From positions 1 to 64,000 of the forward strand of contig CANLVD010000005.1 in assembly GCA_947494445.1 (NCBI GenBank): a stretch of DNA of 64,000 nt, given 5' to 3'. The notes beneath the pieces were generated by a model. It made no database searches, had not been told where the DNA came from, and was given only the letters and a program-made list of their open reading frames with translations. The stretch comes from an uncultured Paracoccaceae bacterium. Lineage in GTDB: Bacteria > Pseudomonadota > Alphaproteobacteria > Rhodobacterales > Rhodobacteraceae. The translations under genes were made by a program, and so were the position numbers. Shown one piece after another: positions 23,471 through 36,429 of this stretch. Every line of letters begins with the position of its first letter. Position 1 is the stretch's first letter.

Positions 23471-24334
23471 ATGCCAGAGCTGCCAGAGGTCGAAACGGTC
23501 AGGCGTGGGCTTTCCCCGGTGATGGAGGGGCAGGTGATTGCTCGTGCCCATGTGCGCAGGCCCGATTTGCGTTGGCCATTTCCGCCACGGATGGCCGAAC
23601 GGCTGGAGGGGCAGGCGGTGCTGCGGCTGAGGCGGCGATCAAAATACATTCTGGCGGATTTGGCTTCAGGAGAGAGCCTGCTTATTCATCTGGGCATGTC
23701 GGGTCGGATGACCATCGCCTTGCCCGATGGGCTGGTGCTGCCCGGCGTCTTTCACCACAAGCCCTACGCGTTCGAGAAACATGACCATGTGGAGTTCGAG
23801 ATGGCCAGTGGCGCGCGCGTGGTGTTCAACGACCCCCGACGGTTCGGTGCGATGGACCTGTTGCCCACGTCGACGGCTGAGACGCACAAGCTGCTTTCTG
23901 CTCTTGGACCCGAGCCGTTGGGAAATGACTTTCACGAGGAGCAACTGGCAAAAGCGCTGATGGGCAAGCAGACACCGATCAAGGCGGCGTTGCTGGATCA
24001 GCGGATCGTGGCGGGCCTGGGCAATATATATGTCTGCGAGGCGCTGTGGCGGACCGGTATATCTCCCAAACGCAGGGCCGCCAATATCGGCCCGGTCAGG
24101 GTGGCCCGGCTGGTGCCAGCGATTCGCGATGTCTTGCGTGAGGCAATCGAGGCGGGCGGCTCTTCCCTGCGCGATCACCGTCAGGCCAGCGGTGAGCTGG
24201 GCTATTTTCAGCACAGCTTTGCAGCCTATGACAGGGCCGGTCAGCCCTGCCGAAAAGACGGTTGTACCGGCGAAATCACACGCATTGTGCAATCTGGGCG
24301 GTCGTCTTTCTATTGCCCGACGTGCCAAAGGTAG
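23471..24334 (+). CDS. mutM: Formamidopyrimidine-DNA glycosylase (Fpg/MutM)
   Basis: The 287-aa protein begins [14 protein letters not shown], giving catalytic Pro2 and Glu3 after Met removal, with helix-two-turn-helix DNA binding ([17 protein letters not shown]) and a C-terminal zinc finger C-x4-C-x16-C-x2-C ending CPTCQR. It excises 8-oxoguanine and other oxidised purines. GGGGAG precedes the ATG at 23471. An enoyl-CoA hydratase gene follows after 79 bp. Confidence 0.97.
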   Translation: MPELPEVETVRRGLSPVMEGQVIARAHVRRPDLRWPFPPRMAERLEGQAVLRLRRRSKYILADLASGESLLIHLGMSGRMTIALPDGLVLPGVFHHKPYAFEKHDHVEFEMASGARVVFNDPRRFGAMDLLPTSTAETHKLLSALGPEPLGNDFHEEQLAKALMGKQTPIKAALLDQRIVAGLGNIYVCEALWRTGISPKRRAANIGPVRVARLVPAIRDVLREAIEAGGSSLRDHRQASGELGYFQHSFAAYDRAGQPCRKDGCTGEITRIVQSGRSSFYCPTCQR

Positions 24335-24413
24335 AATTCAGACAGGGTTGCGCCCGGCCCAAAGCCTGCTACCACTCTAGGCTGGTTTAACGACTCGAAG
24401 GGCAGTTCCCCTC

Positions 24414-25190
24414 ATGGCCTATGAGACGATCCTGGTGGAAGTGGACGACCATGTTGGTCTGATCCGGCTCAACCGACCCGAGGCGCTGAATGCGCTGAAT
24501 TCGCAACTTCTAACCGAGCTTGCCAAGGCGCTGGGCGCGATGCAGGCCAACGACAAGGTGCGTGCGATTGTGCTGACCGGGTCGGACAAGGCCTTTGCCG
24601 CAGGCGCCGACATCAAGGAGATGGCGGACAAGAGCTTCGTCGATGTGTTCACCGATGACATGTTCGATGCGCTGGTGGCGCGGTTCGGTCAGGTGCGAAA
24701 GCCGATCATTGCCGCTGTATCTGGTTATGCGTTGGGCGGTGGCTGCGAGATCGCTATGATGTGCGACTTCATCCTGTGTTCGGACACGGCGAAATTTGGC
24801 CAGCCCGAGATCAACATCGGCGTGATTGCAGGCATTGGCGGTACCCAGCGGCTGACCCAGTTCGTCGGCAAGTCGAAATCGATGGAGATGCATCTGACCG
24901 GTCGGATGATGGACGCCGAAGAGGCTGAGCGTTCGGGTCTGGTTTCGCGGGTGATCCCGCACAAGGAACTTGTAAGCGAGGCGATCAAGACCGCTGCCCG
25001 CATTTCGGAGAAATCGACGCTTGCGGCAGCCGCTGCCAAGGAGGCTGTGAACCGGGCCTATGAGATGCCGTTGCAGGAAGGGCTGCGCTTTGAAAAGCGT
25101 CTGTTCCACAGCCTGTTTGCGACTGAGGACAAGGCCGAAGGCATGGCAGCATTTGCGGAAAAGCGCACGCCCCAGTTCCGCGGTAAATAA
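24414..25190 (+). CDS. Enoyl-CoA hydratase
   Basis: This 258-aa crotonase-fold protein has the oxyanion segments [11 protein letters not shown] and [16 protein letters not shown], and catalytic-glutamate segments GGGCEIA and [16 protein letters not shown], consistent with two-glutamate short-chain enoyl-CoA hydratases of fatty acid beta-oxidation. It starts MAYETILVE at 24414, 79 bp after mutM. The order mutM, ech, rpsT is familiar in Rhodobacteraceae. Confidence 0.92.
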   Translation: MAYETILVEVDDHVGLIRLNRPEALNALNSQLLTELAKALGAMQANDKVRAIVLTGSDKAFAAGADIKEMADKSFVDVFTDDMFDALVARFGQVRKPIIAAVSGYALGGGCEIAMMCDFILCSDTAKFGQPEINIGVIAGIGGTQRLTQFVGKSKSMEMHLTGRMMDAEEAERSGLVSRVIPHKELVSEAIKTAARISEKSTLAAAAAKEAVNRAYEMPLQEGLRFEKRLFHSLFATEDKAEGMAAFAEKRTPQFRGK

Positions 25191-25272
25191 ATCTGCGACG
25201 AAAGCGTTGACTCGTGCCTGACTGACGGTTAGAGACACGCTTCATCTTGAAAAGAGAACACGGATTTTTCGA

Positions 25273-25536
25273 ATGGCAAACTCGCCACAGTCTAAAAAGC
25301 GCGCCCGTCAGGCCGTCACCCGCACTGCGGTGAACAAGAGCCGTCGGACCCGGATGCGGTCTTTCCTGCGCAAGGTCGAAGAAGCAATCGCCGGTGGCGA
25401 TCAGAAAGCAGCTCAGGTCGCTCTGCAAGAAGCACAGCCTGTCCTGATGCGTTCGGTCACCAAAGGCATCCTGCACAAGAACACCGCGAGCCGTAAGATG
25501 TCACGGCTTTCGCATCGCGTGAAAGCAATGGCCTGA
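25273..25536 (+). CDS. rpsT: Ribosomal protein S20
   Basis: The 87-aa basic protein starts [20 protein letters not shown] and ends [15 protein letters not shown], the S20 pattern. It binds 16S rRNA in the 30S subunit. A good stem-loop follows at 25565-25585. Monocistronic by context. Confidence 0.98.
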   Translation: MANSPQSKKRARQAVTRTAVNKSRRTRMRSFLRKVEEAIAGGDQKAAQVALQEAQPVLMRSVTKGILHKNTASRKMSRLSHRVKAMA

Positions 25537-25564
25537 CCACAACCGGTCAGTGAGTGGATTTGAA

Positions 25565-25585
25565 AAGGCGCCCGTGTGGCGCCTT
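25565..25585 (+). terminator. Stem-loop after rpsT
   Basis: AAGGCGCC and GGCGCCTT pair perfectly (8 bp) around a 5-nt loop, 29 bp past the rpsT stop. The 3' flank is only moderately T-rich (TTATGCTTT), so it is a probable but weak intrinsic terminator. Confidence 0.65.
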
Positions 25586-25909
25586 ATGCTTTGTGATGGA
25601 AACGTCATTTAACTGTCATGTTCTCGGTTCGGTCCAGTTGTTCGAATCTCTGCAATTGGATAGGCTGATCACGCGCCGGTGAAGTCCCAGGGCGCATTCA
25701 AAATCGATGGTTTCCGAATGGCCCGACTTGATATTTCAAGTATCGGGGAATTATTCGTGAAATAAAGAAAATCTCCGTACTTTGCAGAATAGTCACAGCC
25801 GAATCTCGGATGCTTGAAAAACTTCAAGTCAAGAGAGAGTTGTTATTGAAACGACACCGCTCCACCGTCTAGCTTCGTCCGAGTTCAGACTTAGGGGAGA
25901 AGAGATTCT
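25586..25909. other. 324-bp intergenic region upstream of the dnaA block
   Basis: No coding sequence is seen. The second half is AT-rich and holds two inverted repeats with the same half-site: CTTGA-TATT-TCAAG (25727-25740) and CTTGAA-AAAC-TTCAAG (25813-25828). I looked for DnaA boxes (TTATNCACA) and found none convincing, so I do not call an origin. Likely promoter/regulatory region for the rhodanese gene and dnaA. Confidence 0.45.
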
Positions 25910-26359
25910 ATGTCACTGCCAAGCGGAAACCCTGTCGGAGAATGTACGCCGAAGGACGCTTGGGATGGACTGGAACTGGATCACACGGCAGCACTGGTGG
26001 ATGTCAGAACGCGTGCCGAATGGTCATTTGTCGGGATCCCTGATCTCTCCACCTTGGGTCGAACGGTTATTCTCACGGAGTGGCGGCAATATCCCGACAT
26101 GGCGGTGAATGACACTTTTGCACAGAGTTTGATGTCTGAATTTTCGGGGGAAATTCCAGACAGGATTTATTTCATCTGCCGCTCGGGTGCGCGGTCGATG
26201 GAAGCTGCTCATCTGGTGGCGTCGGCATTCGGTCAGTCGGGATTGGAAGTGTCCTGCGTGAATGTTGCTGAGGGATTTGAGGGGGACCTTGATGCTAACG
26301 GGCATCGGGGTCAGTCGAATGGCTGGAAAGCCCACGGGTTGCCCTGGAGACAAAACTGA
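25910..26359 (+). CDS. Rhodanese-domain protein
   Basis: This 149-aa single-domain rhodanese has LVDVRTRAEW and the active-site loop CRSGARS (Cys90). Rhodanese enzymes carry sulfane sulfur on this cysteine; the physiological acceptor here is unknown. The gene lies just upstream of dnaA, a placement I recall from other Rhodobacteraceae. GGGGAGAAGAG precedes the ATG. Confidence 0.9.
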   Translation: MSLPSGNPVGECTPKDAWDGLELDHTAALVDVRTRAEWSFVGIPDLSTLGRTVILTEWRQYPDMAVNDTFAQSLMSEFSGEIPDRIYFICRSGARSMEAAHLVASAFGQSGLEVSCVNVAEGFEGDLDANGHRGQSNGWKAHGLPWRQN

Positions 26360-26433
26360 GACCTGAAAATTACACTCCCCGGACCGCTGTCAGTGCGTTC
26401 GTGTCGGATGATTTATGTAGAAAGACAGATGGA

Positions 26434-27774
26434 ATGAACGCGGCAGTTTGGAATTCAGTCAGAGACGAGCTGAGAACAAGCCTGGGCAAGGATGCCTTCA
26501 AGAACTGGATTGATCCCTTGGTGTTTGATCATTGTGATGATGGCGTGGTGCATCTGAGCGCGCCGACGAATTTCATCGGCAATTGGGTGGCGCGGCATTA
26601 CGGGGAAACGATCCGTGTGATGCTGGACAAGGCCGATGGTCCGGTCAGCCGCCTGACGTTTGGCGTCGGGCGACCGGCGGCAAAAGTGACCCTGAGCGAG
26701 GCCACGGCCGCACCGGTGGAGGAGACCACCGAGCTTCCTGGCTCGCCTCTCGACAACCGTTTCCGCTTTGAAAGTTTCGTGGTCGGCAAGCCCAATGAAC
26801 TGGCCCATGCGGCCGCCAAACGGGTGGCCGAAGGGGGCGAAGTCGCCTTCAATCCGCTGTTTCTTTATGGTGGGGTCGGGCTGGGCAAAACCCATCTGAT
26901 GCATGCCATTGCCTGGGATCTGAAAGAGCGCAACCCGTCCGCCAAGGTTCTGTACCTGTCCGCGGAACAGTTCATGTACCGCTTCGTTCAGGCACTGCGT
27001 TTCAAGGATATGCACGGCTTCAAGGAGCTGTTCCGGTCGGTTGATGTGCTGATGGTGGATGACGTGCAGTTCATCGCGGGCAAGAACTCGACGCAGGATG
27101 AATTCTTCCACACTTTCAATGCCTTGGTTGACCAGAACAAGCAGATTGTGATCTCGGCTGACCGTGCGCCGGGCGAGATTGACGGGCTGGAGGAGCGGAT
27201 CAAGTCACGGCTTCACTGGGGGCTTGTGGTGGATCTTCACCCCACCGACTATGAGCTGCGATTGGGCATTCTGCAGGCCAAGGTGGAACATCAGAAACGG
27301 ATCAATCCGGGCATTCAGATTGATGACGGCGTTGTCGAATTTCTGGCCCATCGGATCAGTTCCAACGTGCGCGTGCTGGAAGGCGCGTTGACACGGCTCT
27401 TTGCGTTTGCCTCGCTTGTGGGCAAGAGCATCGATCTGGACACGACCACGGAATGTCTGGCCGATATCCTGCGTGCATCCGAGCGCAAGGTCACCATCGA
27501 AGAGATCATTCGCAAGGTGGCTGATCATTACAATCTGCGGATGACTGATATCCTCAGTCCGCGCCGGGCCCGCTCGGTCGCGCGGCCACGTCAGGTGGCG
27601 ATGTTTCTGTCCAAGAGCCTGACCTCGAAGTCTCTGCCCGAGATCGGACGAAAATTTGGTGGGCGGGACCACACCACCGTCATTCACGCGGTGCGCAAGG
27701 TCGAGGAATTGCGCCAGACCGACAGCCAGATCAACGAGGATGTCGAGCTGCTGCGCCGGATGCTGGAAGCCTGA
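26434..27774 (+). CDS. dnaA: Chromosomal replication initiator DnaA
   Basis: This 446-aa protein has domain I starting MNAAVWNSVRDEL, AAA+ Walker A GGVGLGKTH, Walker B MVDDVQFI, and the domain IV DNA-binding signature GRDHTTVIHAVRKV. I prefer ATG 26434 because family members begin just before the W-x-x-V motif; a GTG at 26401 would add 11 residues without a ribosome site. DnaA binds DnaA boxes and opens oriC. It is followed by dnaN, recF and gyrB, the classic block. Confidence 0.97.
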   Translation: MNAAVWNSVRDELRTSLGKDAFKNWIDPLVFDHCDDGVVHLSAPTNFIGNWVARHYGETIRVMLDKADGPVSRLTFGVGRPAAKVTLSEATAAPVEETTELPGSPLDNRFRFESFVVGKPNELAHAAAKRVAEGGEVAFNPLFLYGGVGLGKTHLMHAIAWDLKERNPSAKVLYLSAEQFMYRFVQALRFKDMHGFKELFRSVDVLMVDDVQFIAGKNSTQDEFFHTFNALVDQNKQIVISADRAPGEIDGLEERIKSRLHWGLVVDLHPTDYELRLGILQAKVEHQKRINPGIQIDDGVVEFLAHRISSNVRVLEGALTRLFAFASLVGKSIDLDTTTECLADILRASERKVTIEEIIRKVADHYNLRMTDILSPRRARSVARPRQVAMFLSKSLTSKSLPEIGRKFGGRDHTTVIHAVRKVEELRQTDSQINEDVELLRRMLEA

Positions 27775-27910
27775 TCCTTCCTTCCTGAGACGAGGTGCAA
27801 AAGTCCGGGGTTGACCCCCACGACAATCCTGTGAAAATCGCTTGTGAATTCAGCGGGGCTAGGGGTAGGGTCACACTCCCGGGCGCAAGGACATTGAAGG
27901 GCAGATTGAC

Positions 27911-29029
27911 ATGAAAGTCAGCATCGAACGCGGCGCACTTCTTAAAGCTATGAGCCAGGCTCAATCGGTGGTGGAGCGGCGCAACACGATCCCGATCCTT
28001 GCAAATGTCCTGATAGAGGGCGATGGCGACACGGTGTCATTCCGGGCGACAGATCTGGACATTGAAGTGGTGGACCGTGCGAGCGCGATGGTGTCGCGCG
28101 GGGGTGCCACGACCGTTGGTGCGCACACCTTGCATGAAATCGTGCGCAAGCTGCCCGATGGTGCGATGGTGGAATTGCAGGAAGAGCCGGGTTCTGGCCG
28201 GCTTGAGGTGCGCGCGGGCCGCTCGCATTTCTCGCTCGCGACCTTGCCGCGCGAAGATTTCCCGGTGATGGCCAATGCCGAGTATGACTGCAACTTCTCG
28301 ATCAACGCGCCGGTGTTGCGGCGGCTGTTCGACAAGGCAAAATTCGCGATCTCGACCGAAGAGACACGCTATTACCTGAACGGCGTTTACATGCACGCCT
28401 CGGACGGGGCATCAGGTCCGGTCCTGCGCTGCGTGGCCACCGATGGGCACCGTCTGGCGCGCATCGATGCAGAACTGCCTGATGGGGCCGACACGTTGCC
28501 CGGCGTGATTGTGCCGCGCAAGACCGTGGGTGAGTTGCGCAAATTGCTGGATGATGACGATGCGCAGATTGCAGTTTCGGTTTCCGAGACCAAGATCCGC
28601 TTTGCCACGCCCAATGTGACGCTGACCTCAAAGGTGATCGACGGGTCCTTCCCCGACTACACGCGGGTGATTCCGACCGGCAACACCAAGCGGATGGAGG
28701 TTGACGCGACCGAGTTCGCACAGGCCGTCGACCGGGTCTCGACTGTATCGTCCGAGCGGTCGCGGGCTGTGAAGCTGGCGCTGGACGAAGATCGTCTGGT
28801 CCTGTCGGTAAACGCGCCCGATGCCGGTGCGGCGGATGAAGAACTGGCCGTGGCCTATGGCGATGAGCGGCTGGAGATCGGGTTCAACGCGAAATACCTG
28901 CTGGAGATCGCCAGTCAGGTGGACCGCGAGAACGCGGTTTTCATGTTCAATGCCTCAGGCGATCCGACGCTGATGCGCGAAGGCAATGACGACAGCGCAA
29001 TCTATGTCGTGATGCCCATGCGGGTGTGA
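27911..29029 (+). CDS. dnaN: DNA polymerase III beta clamp
   Basis: This 372-aa sliding clamp has conserved MKVSIERGALLKAMSQAQSVVERRNTIPILANVL and the C-terminal DDSAIYVVMPMRV. It forms the dimeric ring that tethers the replicase. The stop overlaps the recF GTG (GTGTGA region), so the two are translationally coupled. Confidence 0.98.
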   Translation: MKVSIERGALLKAMSQAQSVVERRNTIPILANVLIEGDGDTVSFRATDLDIEVVDRASAMVSRGGATTVGAHTLHEIVRKLPDGAMVELQEEPGSGRLEVRAGRSHFSLATLPREDFPVMANAEYDCNFSINAPVLRRLFDKAKFAISTEETRYYLNGVYMHASDGASGPVLRCVATDGHRLARIDAELPDGADTLPGVIVPRKTVGELRKLLDDDDAQIAVSVSETKIRFATPNVTLTSKVIDGSFPDYTRVIPTGNTKRMEVDATEFAQAVDRVSTVSSERSRAVKLALDEDRLVLSVNAPDAGAADEELAVAYGDERLEIGFNAKYLLEIASQVDRENAVFMFNASGDPTLMREGNDDSAIYVVMPMRV

Positions 29030-30153
29030 CGCGCACCCTCGTGACCCGGCTGGCGTTAACCTCTCTCGATCTGTCCCATTTCCGATCCCACAAATTGACC
29101 TCGCTGACCTTCAGCGGGGCACCAGTGGCGATTTTCGGAGCCAATGGCGTGGGCAAGACCAATATTCTTGAAGCGATCTCGATGCTGTCTCCCGGGCGCG
29201 GGCTGCGGCGGGCGGCGGCCGAGGATCTGGCGCGTGCCCCAGATCCGGTCGGTTGGCGGATCAAGGCCGAGCTGACCTCTCTTGGCCGGACCCATGAAGT
29301 GGACACACGTGCCGAGCCGGGTACCGGGCGCAGCGTTCGGATTGATGGCAAAACCGCCAGCCAGATTGCACTGGGGCGGCTGTTGCGGATGGTCTGGCTG
29401 GTGCCTGTGATGGACAGGCTCTGGGTTGATGGCGCAGCCGAACGGCGGCGGTTTCTTGATCGGGTGACGCTGAGCTTCTTTCCTGACCACGCCGAGGCCT
29501 CCATCGCTTATGAAAAAGCCATGCGCGACCGCAACCGATTGCTGAAGGATCAGGTGCGTGATGCGTCGTGGTACCGGGCGCTGGAAGGGCAGATGGCACG
29601 CCATGGGGCCAAGGTGATTGCCAGCAGACAGGAGGCGGTCGACCGGCTGATGGCAGCTCAGGTGGAAGCGACATCAGCATTTCCTCAGGCCGAGCTTGCG
29701 ATCATCAGCAATGATGACGCCCCGCCCGAACAGTCCGAAGACAGCCTGCTGGATGCGTTTCAGGATGGTCGGTCGCGCGACATGGCCGCAGGGCGGACGC
29801 TGACCGGGCCGCACAGGGCTGATCTGCATGCGATCTATGCGGCAAAGGGGGTGGAGGCGAAGCTCTGCTCTACAGGCGAGCAGAAGGCGCTGTTGATTTC
29901 GCTGGTGCTGGCCAATGGCCGTGCGATTGCCGATGAGTTCGGTGCGGCACCTCTCTTGCTGCTGGATGAAGTGGCAGCGCATCTGGATGCTGACAGGCGC
30001 GCGGCCCTGTTTGACGAGATTTGCGACATGCAAGCTCAGGCTTTCATGACCGGCACGGGCGCAGAGCTGTTCGAGGGGCTGGGCGCGCGTGCGCAATGGT
30101 TTGAGGTGAGCGATGGTGACGGTGCCTCAACCGTGATGGAAACAGCGCCGTGA
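29026..30153 (+). CDS. recF: DNA replication/repair protein RecF
   Basis: This 375-aa SMC-like ATPase has Walker A GANGVGKTNILEA, the signature STGEQKALLISLVLA and Walker B LLLLDEVAAHLD. It loads RecA at gaps. It starts at GTG 29026, overlapping dnaN by 4 bp. A following 268-bp gap before gyrB has no gene and no clear terminator. Confidence 0.97.
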   Translation: MTRTLVTRLALTSLDLSHFRSHKLTSLTFSGAPVAIFGANGVGKTNILEAISMLSPGRGLRRAAAEDLARAPDPVGWRIKAELTSLGRTHEVDTRAEPGTGRSVRIDGKTASQIALGRLLRMVWLVPVMDRLWVDGAAERRRFLDRVTLSFFPDHAEASIAYEKAMRDRNRLLKDQVRDASWYRALEGQMARHGAKVIASRQEAVDRLMAAQVEATSAFPQAELAIISNDDAPPEQSEDSLLDAFQDGRSRDMAAGRTLTGPHRADLHAIYAAKGVEAKLCSTGEQKALLISLVLANGRAIADEFGAAPLLLLDEVAAHLDADRRAALFDEICDMQAQAFMTGTGAELFEGLGARAQWFEVSDGDGASTVMETAP

Positions 30154-30388
30154 AGACCAGAGTGTCAGCCTGATCTTCCGACGATCCACGCTTGAGACTG
30201 AGCGCATCCTGAGGTTGAACCGGCGTGTTTCAGAAGCTCTGTCCCAGTGGAAAAAACCCGTAAATCGAGGGGTTTTACCATGCCGTGCGCTGTCGGCTGG
30301 AAAAAATATCCTATCCTATTGTATTCAAACAGAAAACATGTAGAAAAAAACTACCCAATCGCGTGACAAATCGGCGTCCGATGATTAA

Positions 30389-33518
<3,130 letters not shown>

Positions 33519-33522
<4 letters not shown>

Positions 33523-34268
33523 TCCATGTCCCCCAGATAGGCCGCGCGCACATCGGGGTTGGCGCGAATATCCTGCACCGTGCCGGTGGCGATGATTTTG
33601 CCGTAGACCAGAACGCTCACCCGATCGGCGAGCGCGAAGACCGCATCCATGTCATGTTCGACCAGCAGGATCGGGGCCTCTTGCCGCAATCCATCCAGAA
33701 ATCCGACCATGGTCTTTGAACCTTCAGCACCGAGCCCGGCCATCGGCTCGTCCATCACGAAGGCTTTCGGCTTGAGCGTCAGGGCAATGGCCACTTCCAA
33801 CTGCCGACGCTGCCCATGAGAGAGTTCTGACGCGCGGCTTTGCATCTGGTCTTTCAGCCCGACGCGGAACAACGCCTCCTCTGCCCGTTGGCGCAGATCA
33901 TCGGTTTTCAGGGCTGGACGGAACAGGCTGAACGCTGATCCGGTTGCGCCGATGGCCCCCAGCATGGCGTTTTCCAGCACGCTGTCGTCCAGCGCCAGTT
34001 CCGAGATCTGGAAACTGCGGCCAAGCCCGCGTCTTGCGCGTTTTGGCATCGAGACATGCGTAATCTCCTGATGATCCAGAAAAATCCGGCCTTCGTCGGG
34101 GCGCAGTGCTCCAGAGATTTGCGCAATAAGGGTGGATTTGCCCGCGCCATTCGGCCCGATCAGGGCGTGGATCTCACCGGTCTTCAGTGAAAGCGAGATG
34201 TCATCGCTGGCCACCAGCGCGCCAAACCTCTTGGACAGATTGCGGGTTTCCAGAACTGCGTCAGACAT
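33519..34268 (-). CDS. livG: Branched-chain amino acid ABC transporter ATPase LivG
   Basis: This 249-aa ATPase has Walker A GPNGAGKSTLIAQISG, signature LSHGQRRQLEVAIAL and AFVMDEPMAGLG. It overlaps livM (8 bp) and livF (4 bp). It powers import with LivF through the LivH-LivM channel. Confidence 0.9.
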
Positions 34269-35244
34269 GGATCTTGCGCCTGCCTGCGATCAGGCCCAGC
34301 AGGCCACCGGGTGCGAACAACACGACGGCCAGCAACAGCAGGCCAAGGTGGATGTGCCAATAGTCCGAGATGCCGCCCAGCACATGTTCCAGCAGGATGA
34401 ACACGACTGCCCCTGCGACAGGGCCGAACAGACGAGCGGTTCCGCCCAGAATGACAAAGACGATGATCTCGCCACTGGTTTGCCAACTGAACATCGAAGG
34501 GCTGACAAAACGGTTCAGATCGGCAAAGAGTGCGCCTGCCAATCCGGTGATCATGCCCGAAAGCGTGAAAGCCAGAAGCCGCAGGCGATAGGGTGAGATG
34601 CCAACGGTTGAGGCCCGCAGTGGCGACTGCCGGGCAGCGTTCAAGGCAAGGCCAAAGGGCGATTTCATCAATCGTGACATCAGGCCGAGCGTGAGCATCA
34701 GGATGCAGAAAACCAGCGCATAGAACTGGATGGGGTCCAGAGTGTTGAGACCGGGAAAGCCGTTGCGGACATAGATGGACAGCCCATCCTCCCCCCCATA
34801 GGCAGGCCAGCTGATCGCAAAATAATAGAGCATCTGACCAAACGCGAGGGTGATCATGATGAAGTAGACGCCTGCTGTCCTGAGGCTGAGCGCGCCGATC
34901 AGGGCGGCGGCCAGACCCGATGCGAGACAGGCCACAAGCCAGATGATCGGCATGGATTTGGTTCCGTTGATCAGGAACGGTGTTTCCATGATTGGCTGGT
35001 AGCTTTGTGCATGAGAGGCAAGGATGCCCATCGCATAGCCGCCTATCCCGAAGAATGCTGCATGTCCGAGTGAGACCAGCCCACCTGTGCCAAGACACAG
35101 GTTCAGCCCCACAGCTGCGAGCGCGAAAATGGCCGCGCGGGTGGTGAGCGTGATGATGAAGGGCTCGTCTGCCATCCAGGCCCAAAGCGGCACCAGCACC
35201 AGCCCGGCGATCAGAGCCCCGTTGACCAATGCCTCCCGGGTCAT
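34261..35244 (-). CDS. livM: Branched-chain amino acid ABC permease LivM
   Basis: This 327-aa integral membrane protein has about ten hydrophobic segments and the LivM signature GLNLCLGTGGLVSLGHAAFFGIGGYA, plus LRTAGVYFIMITLAFGQML. It overlaps livH by 4 bp. It forms the inner-membrane channel with LivH. Confidence 0.9.
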   Translation of the reverse strand: MTREALVNGALIAGLVLVPLWAWMADEPFIITLTTRAAIFALAAVGLNLCLGTGGLVSLGHAAFFGIGGYAMGILASHAQSYQPIMETPFLINGTKSMPIIWLVACLASGLAAALIGALSLRTAGVYFIMITLAFGQMLYYFAISWPAYGGEDGLSIYVRNGFPGLNTLDPIQFYALVFCILMLTLGLMSRLMKSPFGLALNAARQSPLRASTVGISPYRLRLLAFTLSGMITGLAGALFADLNRFVSPSMFSWQTSGEIIVFVILGGTARLFGPVAGAVVFILLEHVLGGISDYWHIHLGLLLLAVVLFAPGGLLGLIAGRRKIHV

Positions 35245-36161
35245 GTTGTCTGCCCGAAAAGGCCGGTGGGTTTGAAAAGCAGCACGCCCGCCATCAAGAT
35301 GTAGATCGCCATGGATGCAACGGCTGAGCCCGATGCAGCGGCCCCGTCTGATCCGGTGAGTGTGCGAAACAACTCCGGCAGAAGAACCCCGCCCAAGGTG
35401 TCGGTCAACCCGACAAGGATCGAGCCGACCAAAGCGCCTTTGATCGAGCCGATCCCGCCGATCACAATGACCACGAAGGCAAGGATGAGTACAGGTTCCC
35501 CCATGCCGACCTGCACCGACTGGATGGCACCCACCAGTGCACCCGCCAATCCGGCAAGGGCCGCCCCGAGCGCGAAAACCAGTGTGTAAAGGGCCGAGAT
35601 GTTTACGCCTAGGGCTGCGACCATCTCGCGGTCAGCCTCTCCTGCGCGGATCCGGGTGCCCAGGCGCGTTTTCTGGATCAGGAAGAACAGTCCAACGGCC
35701 ACGGCCAGTCCGATGCCGATGAGGGCCAGTCGATAGAGCGGATACTGAATGCCGCCGGGCAGGGTCACGGGGCCGGAGAGGGCTTCGGGGATGTTCAGAT
35801 AAAGCGGGAAAGACCCGAAAATCCACCGCGTGCCTTCGGAGAAAATCAGGATGAGGGCGAAGGTGGCTAGCACTTGATCAAGGTGGTCGCGGGCATAAAG
35901 ACGGCGTATGACCAGCATCTCGACCAGTGCCCCGGCGGCAGCGGACGCGGCCAGAGCGGCCATCAATGCAAGCAGGAACGAGCCCGTTGCACCGGCAACG
36001 GCGGCGGCGGCGAATGCGCCGATCATGTAAAGCGATCCGTGGGCCAGATTGATCAGGCCCATCACACCGAACACCAGGGTCAGCCCCGCTGCCATCAGAA
36101 ACAGCATGACGCCAAGCTGCAAGCCGTTCAGCACCTGTTCCGCCAACAATATCAAGGACAT
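35241..36161 (-). CDS. livH: Branched-chain amino acid ABC permease LivH
   Basis: This 306-aa membrane protein has the LivH-type GLTLVFGVMGLINLAHGSLYMIGAF and GGIGSIKGALVGSILVGLTDTLG motifs, with about eight hydrophobic segments. First gene of the transporter operon; its promoter must lie in 36162-36272, between it and the gap-associated terminator. Confidence 0.9.
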   Translation of the reverse strand: MSLILLAEQVLNGLQLGVMLFLMAAGLTLVFGVMGLINLAHGSLYMIGAFAAAAVAGATGSFLLALMAALAASAAAGALVEMLVIRRLYARDHLDQVLATFALILIFSEGTRWIFGSFPLYLNIPEALSGPVTLPGGIQYPLYRLALIGIGLAVAVGLFFLIQKTRLGTRIRAGEADREMVAALGVNISALYTLVFALGAALAGLAGALVGAIQSVQVGMGEPVLILAFVVIVIGGIGSIKGALVGSILVGLTDTLGGVLLPELFRTLTGSDGAAASGSAVASMAIYILMAGVLLFKPTGLFGQTT

Positions 36162-36272
36162 GATGCCCGGTCTCCTGCGGTTACTGGCAGGTCAAACTCT
36201 CAAACGTGTGGAGACCCTGTCGCAAACTCCAGGTGAGTTTGCCATCATTGAGGGCGAGTTGAAAGGGCTGGC

Positions 36273-36297
36273 TTCTGGCGCTTTTTCAGCGCCAGAA
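36273..36297 (-). terminator. Stem-loop overlapping the stop codon of the gap-associated ORF
   Basis: TTCTGGCGC and GCGCCAGAA form a perfect 9-bp stem around a 7-nt loop. On the minus strand the first arm encodes the last residues (Phe-Trp-Arg) and the loop contains the TGA stop. No long T run follows, so it may slow or terminate transcription or protect the 3' end. Confidence 0.6.
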
Positions 36298-36429
36298 GGC
36301 GAGGTAGTCGATCCAGGACACGATATAGCGGCCCGTCAACAGATGAAGGTCCCAACCCAGCCAGACCCGGTCGGCGATCACAAGGCCAATCAAAAAGACA
36401 GCCAGCCAGATCGCCACGCGGTTTGTCAC
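36286..36429 (-). CDS. 47-aa membrane protein downstream of gap
   Basis: From GTG 36429 the product begins MTNRVAIWLAVFLIGLVIAD, one membrane helix, and ends IDYLAFWR. The GTG overlaps the gap stop (ATGTGA), so it is coupled to gap. I recall small proteins of this kind after gap in other Rhodobacteraceae, often labelled as GAPDH by transfer error. Function unknown; it may anchor or modulate the enzyme, which is inference. The terminator stem lies in its last codons. Confidence 0.75.
   Translation of the reverse strand: MTNRVAIWLAVFLIGLVIADRVWLGWDLHLLTGRYIVSWIDYLAFWR

Noticed and set aside
25586-28000. Chromosomal origin near dnaA
   Set aside because: I scanned the gaps before dnaA, dnaN and gyrB for TTATNCACA-like DnaA boxes and AT-rich iterons and found no cluster. 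oriC may lie elsewhere.
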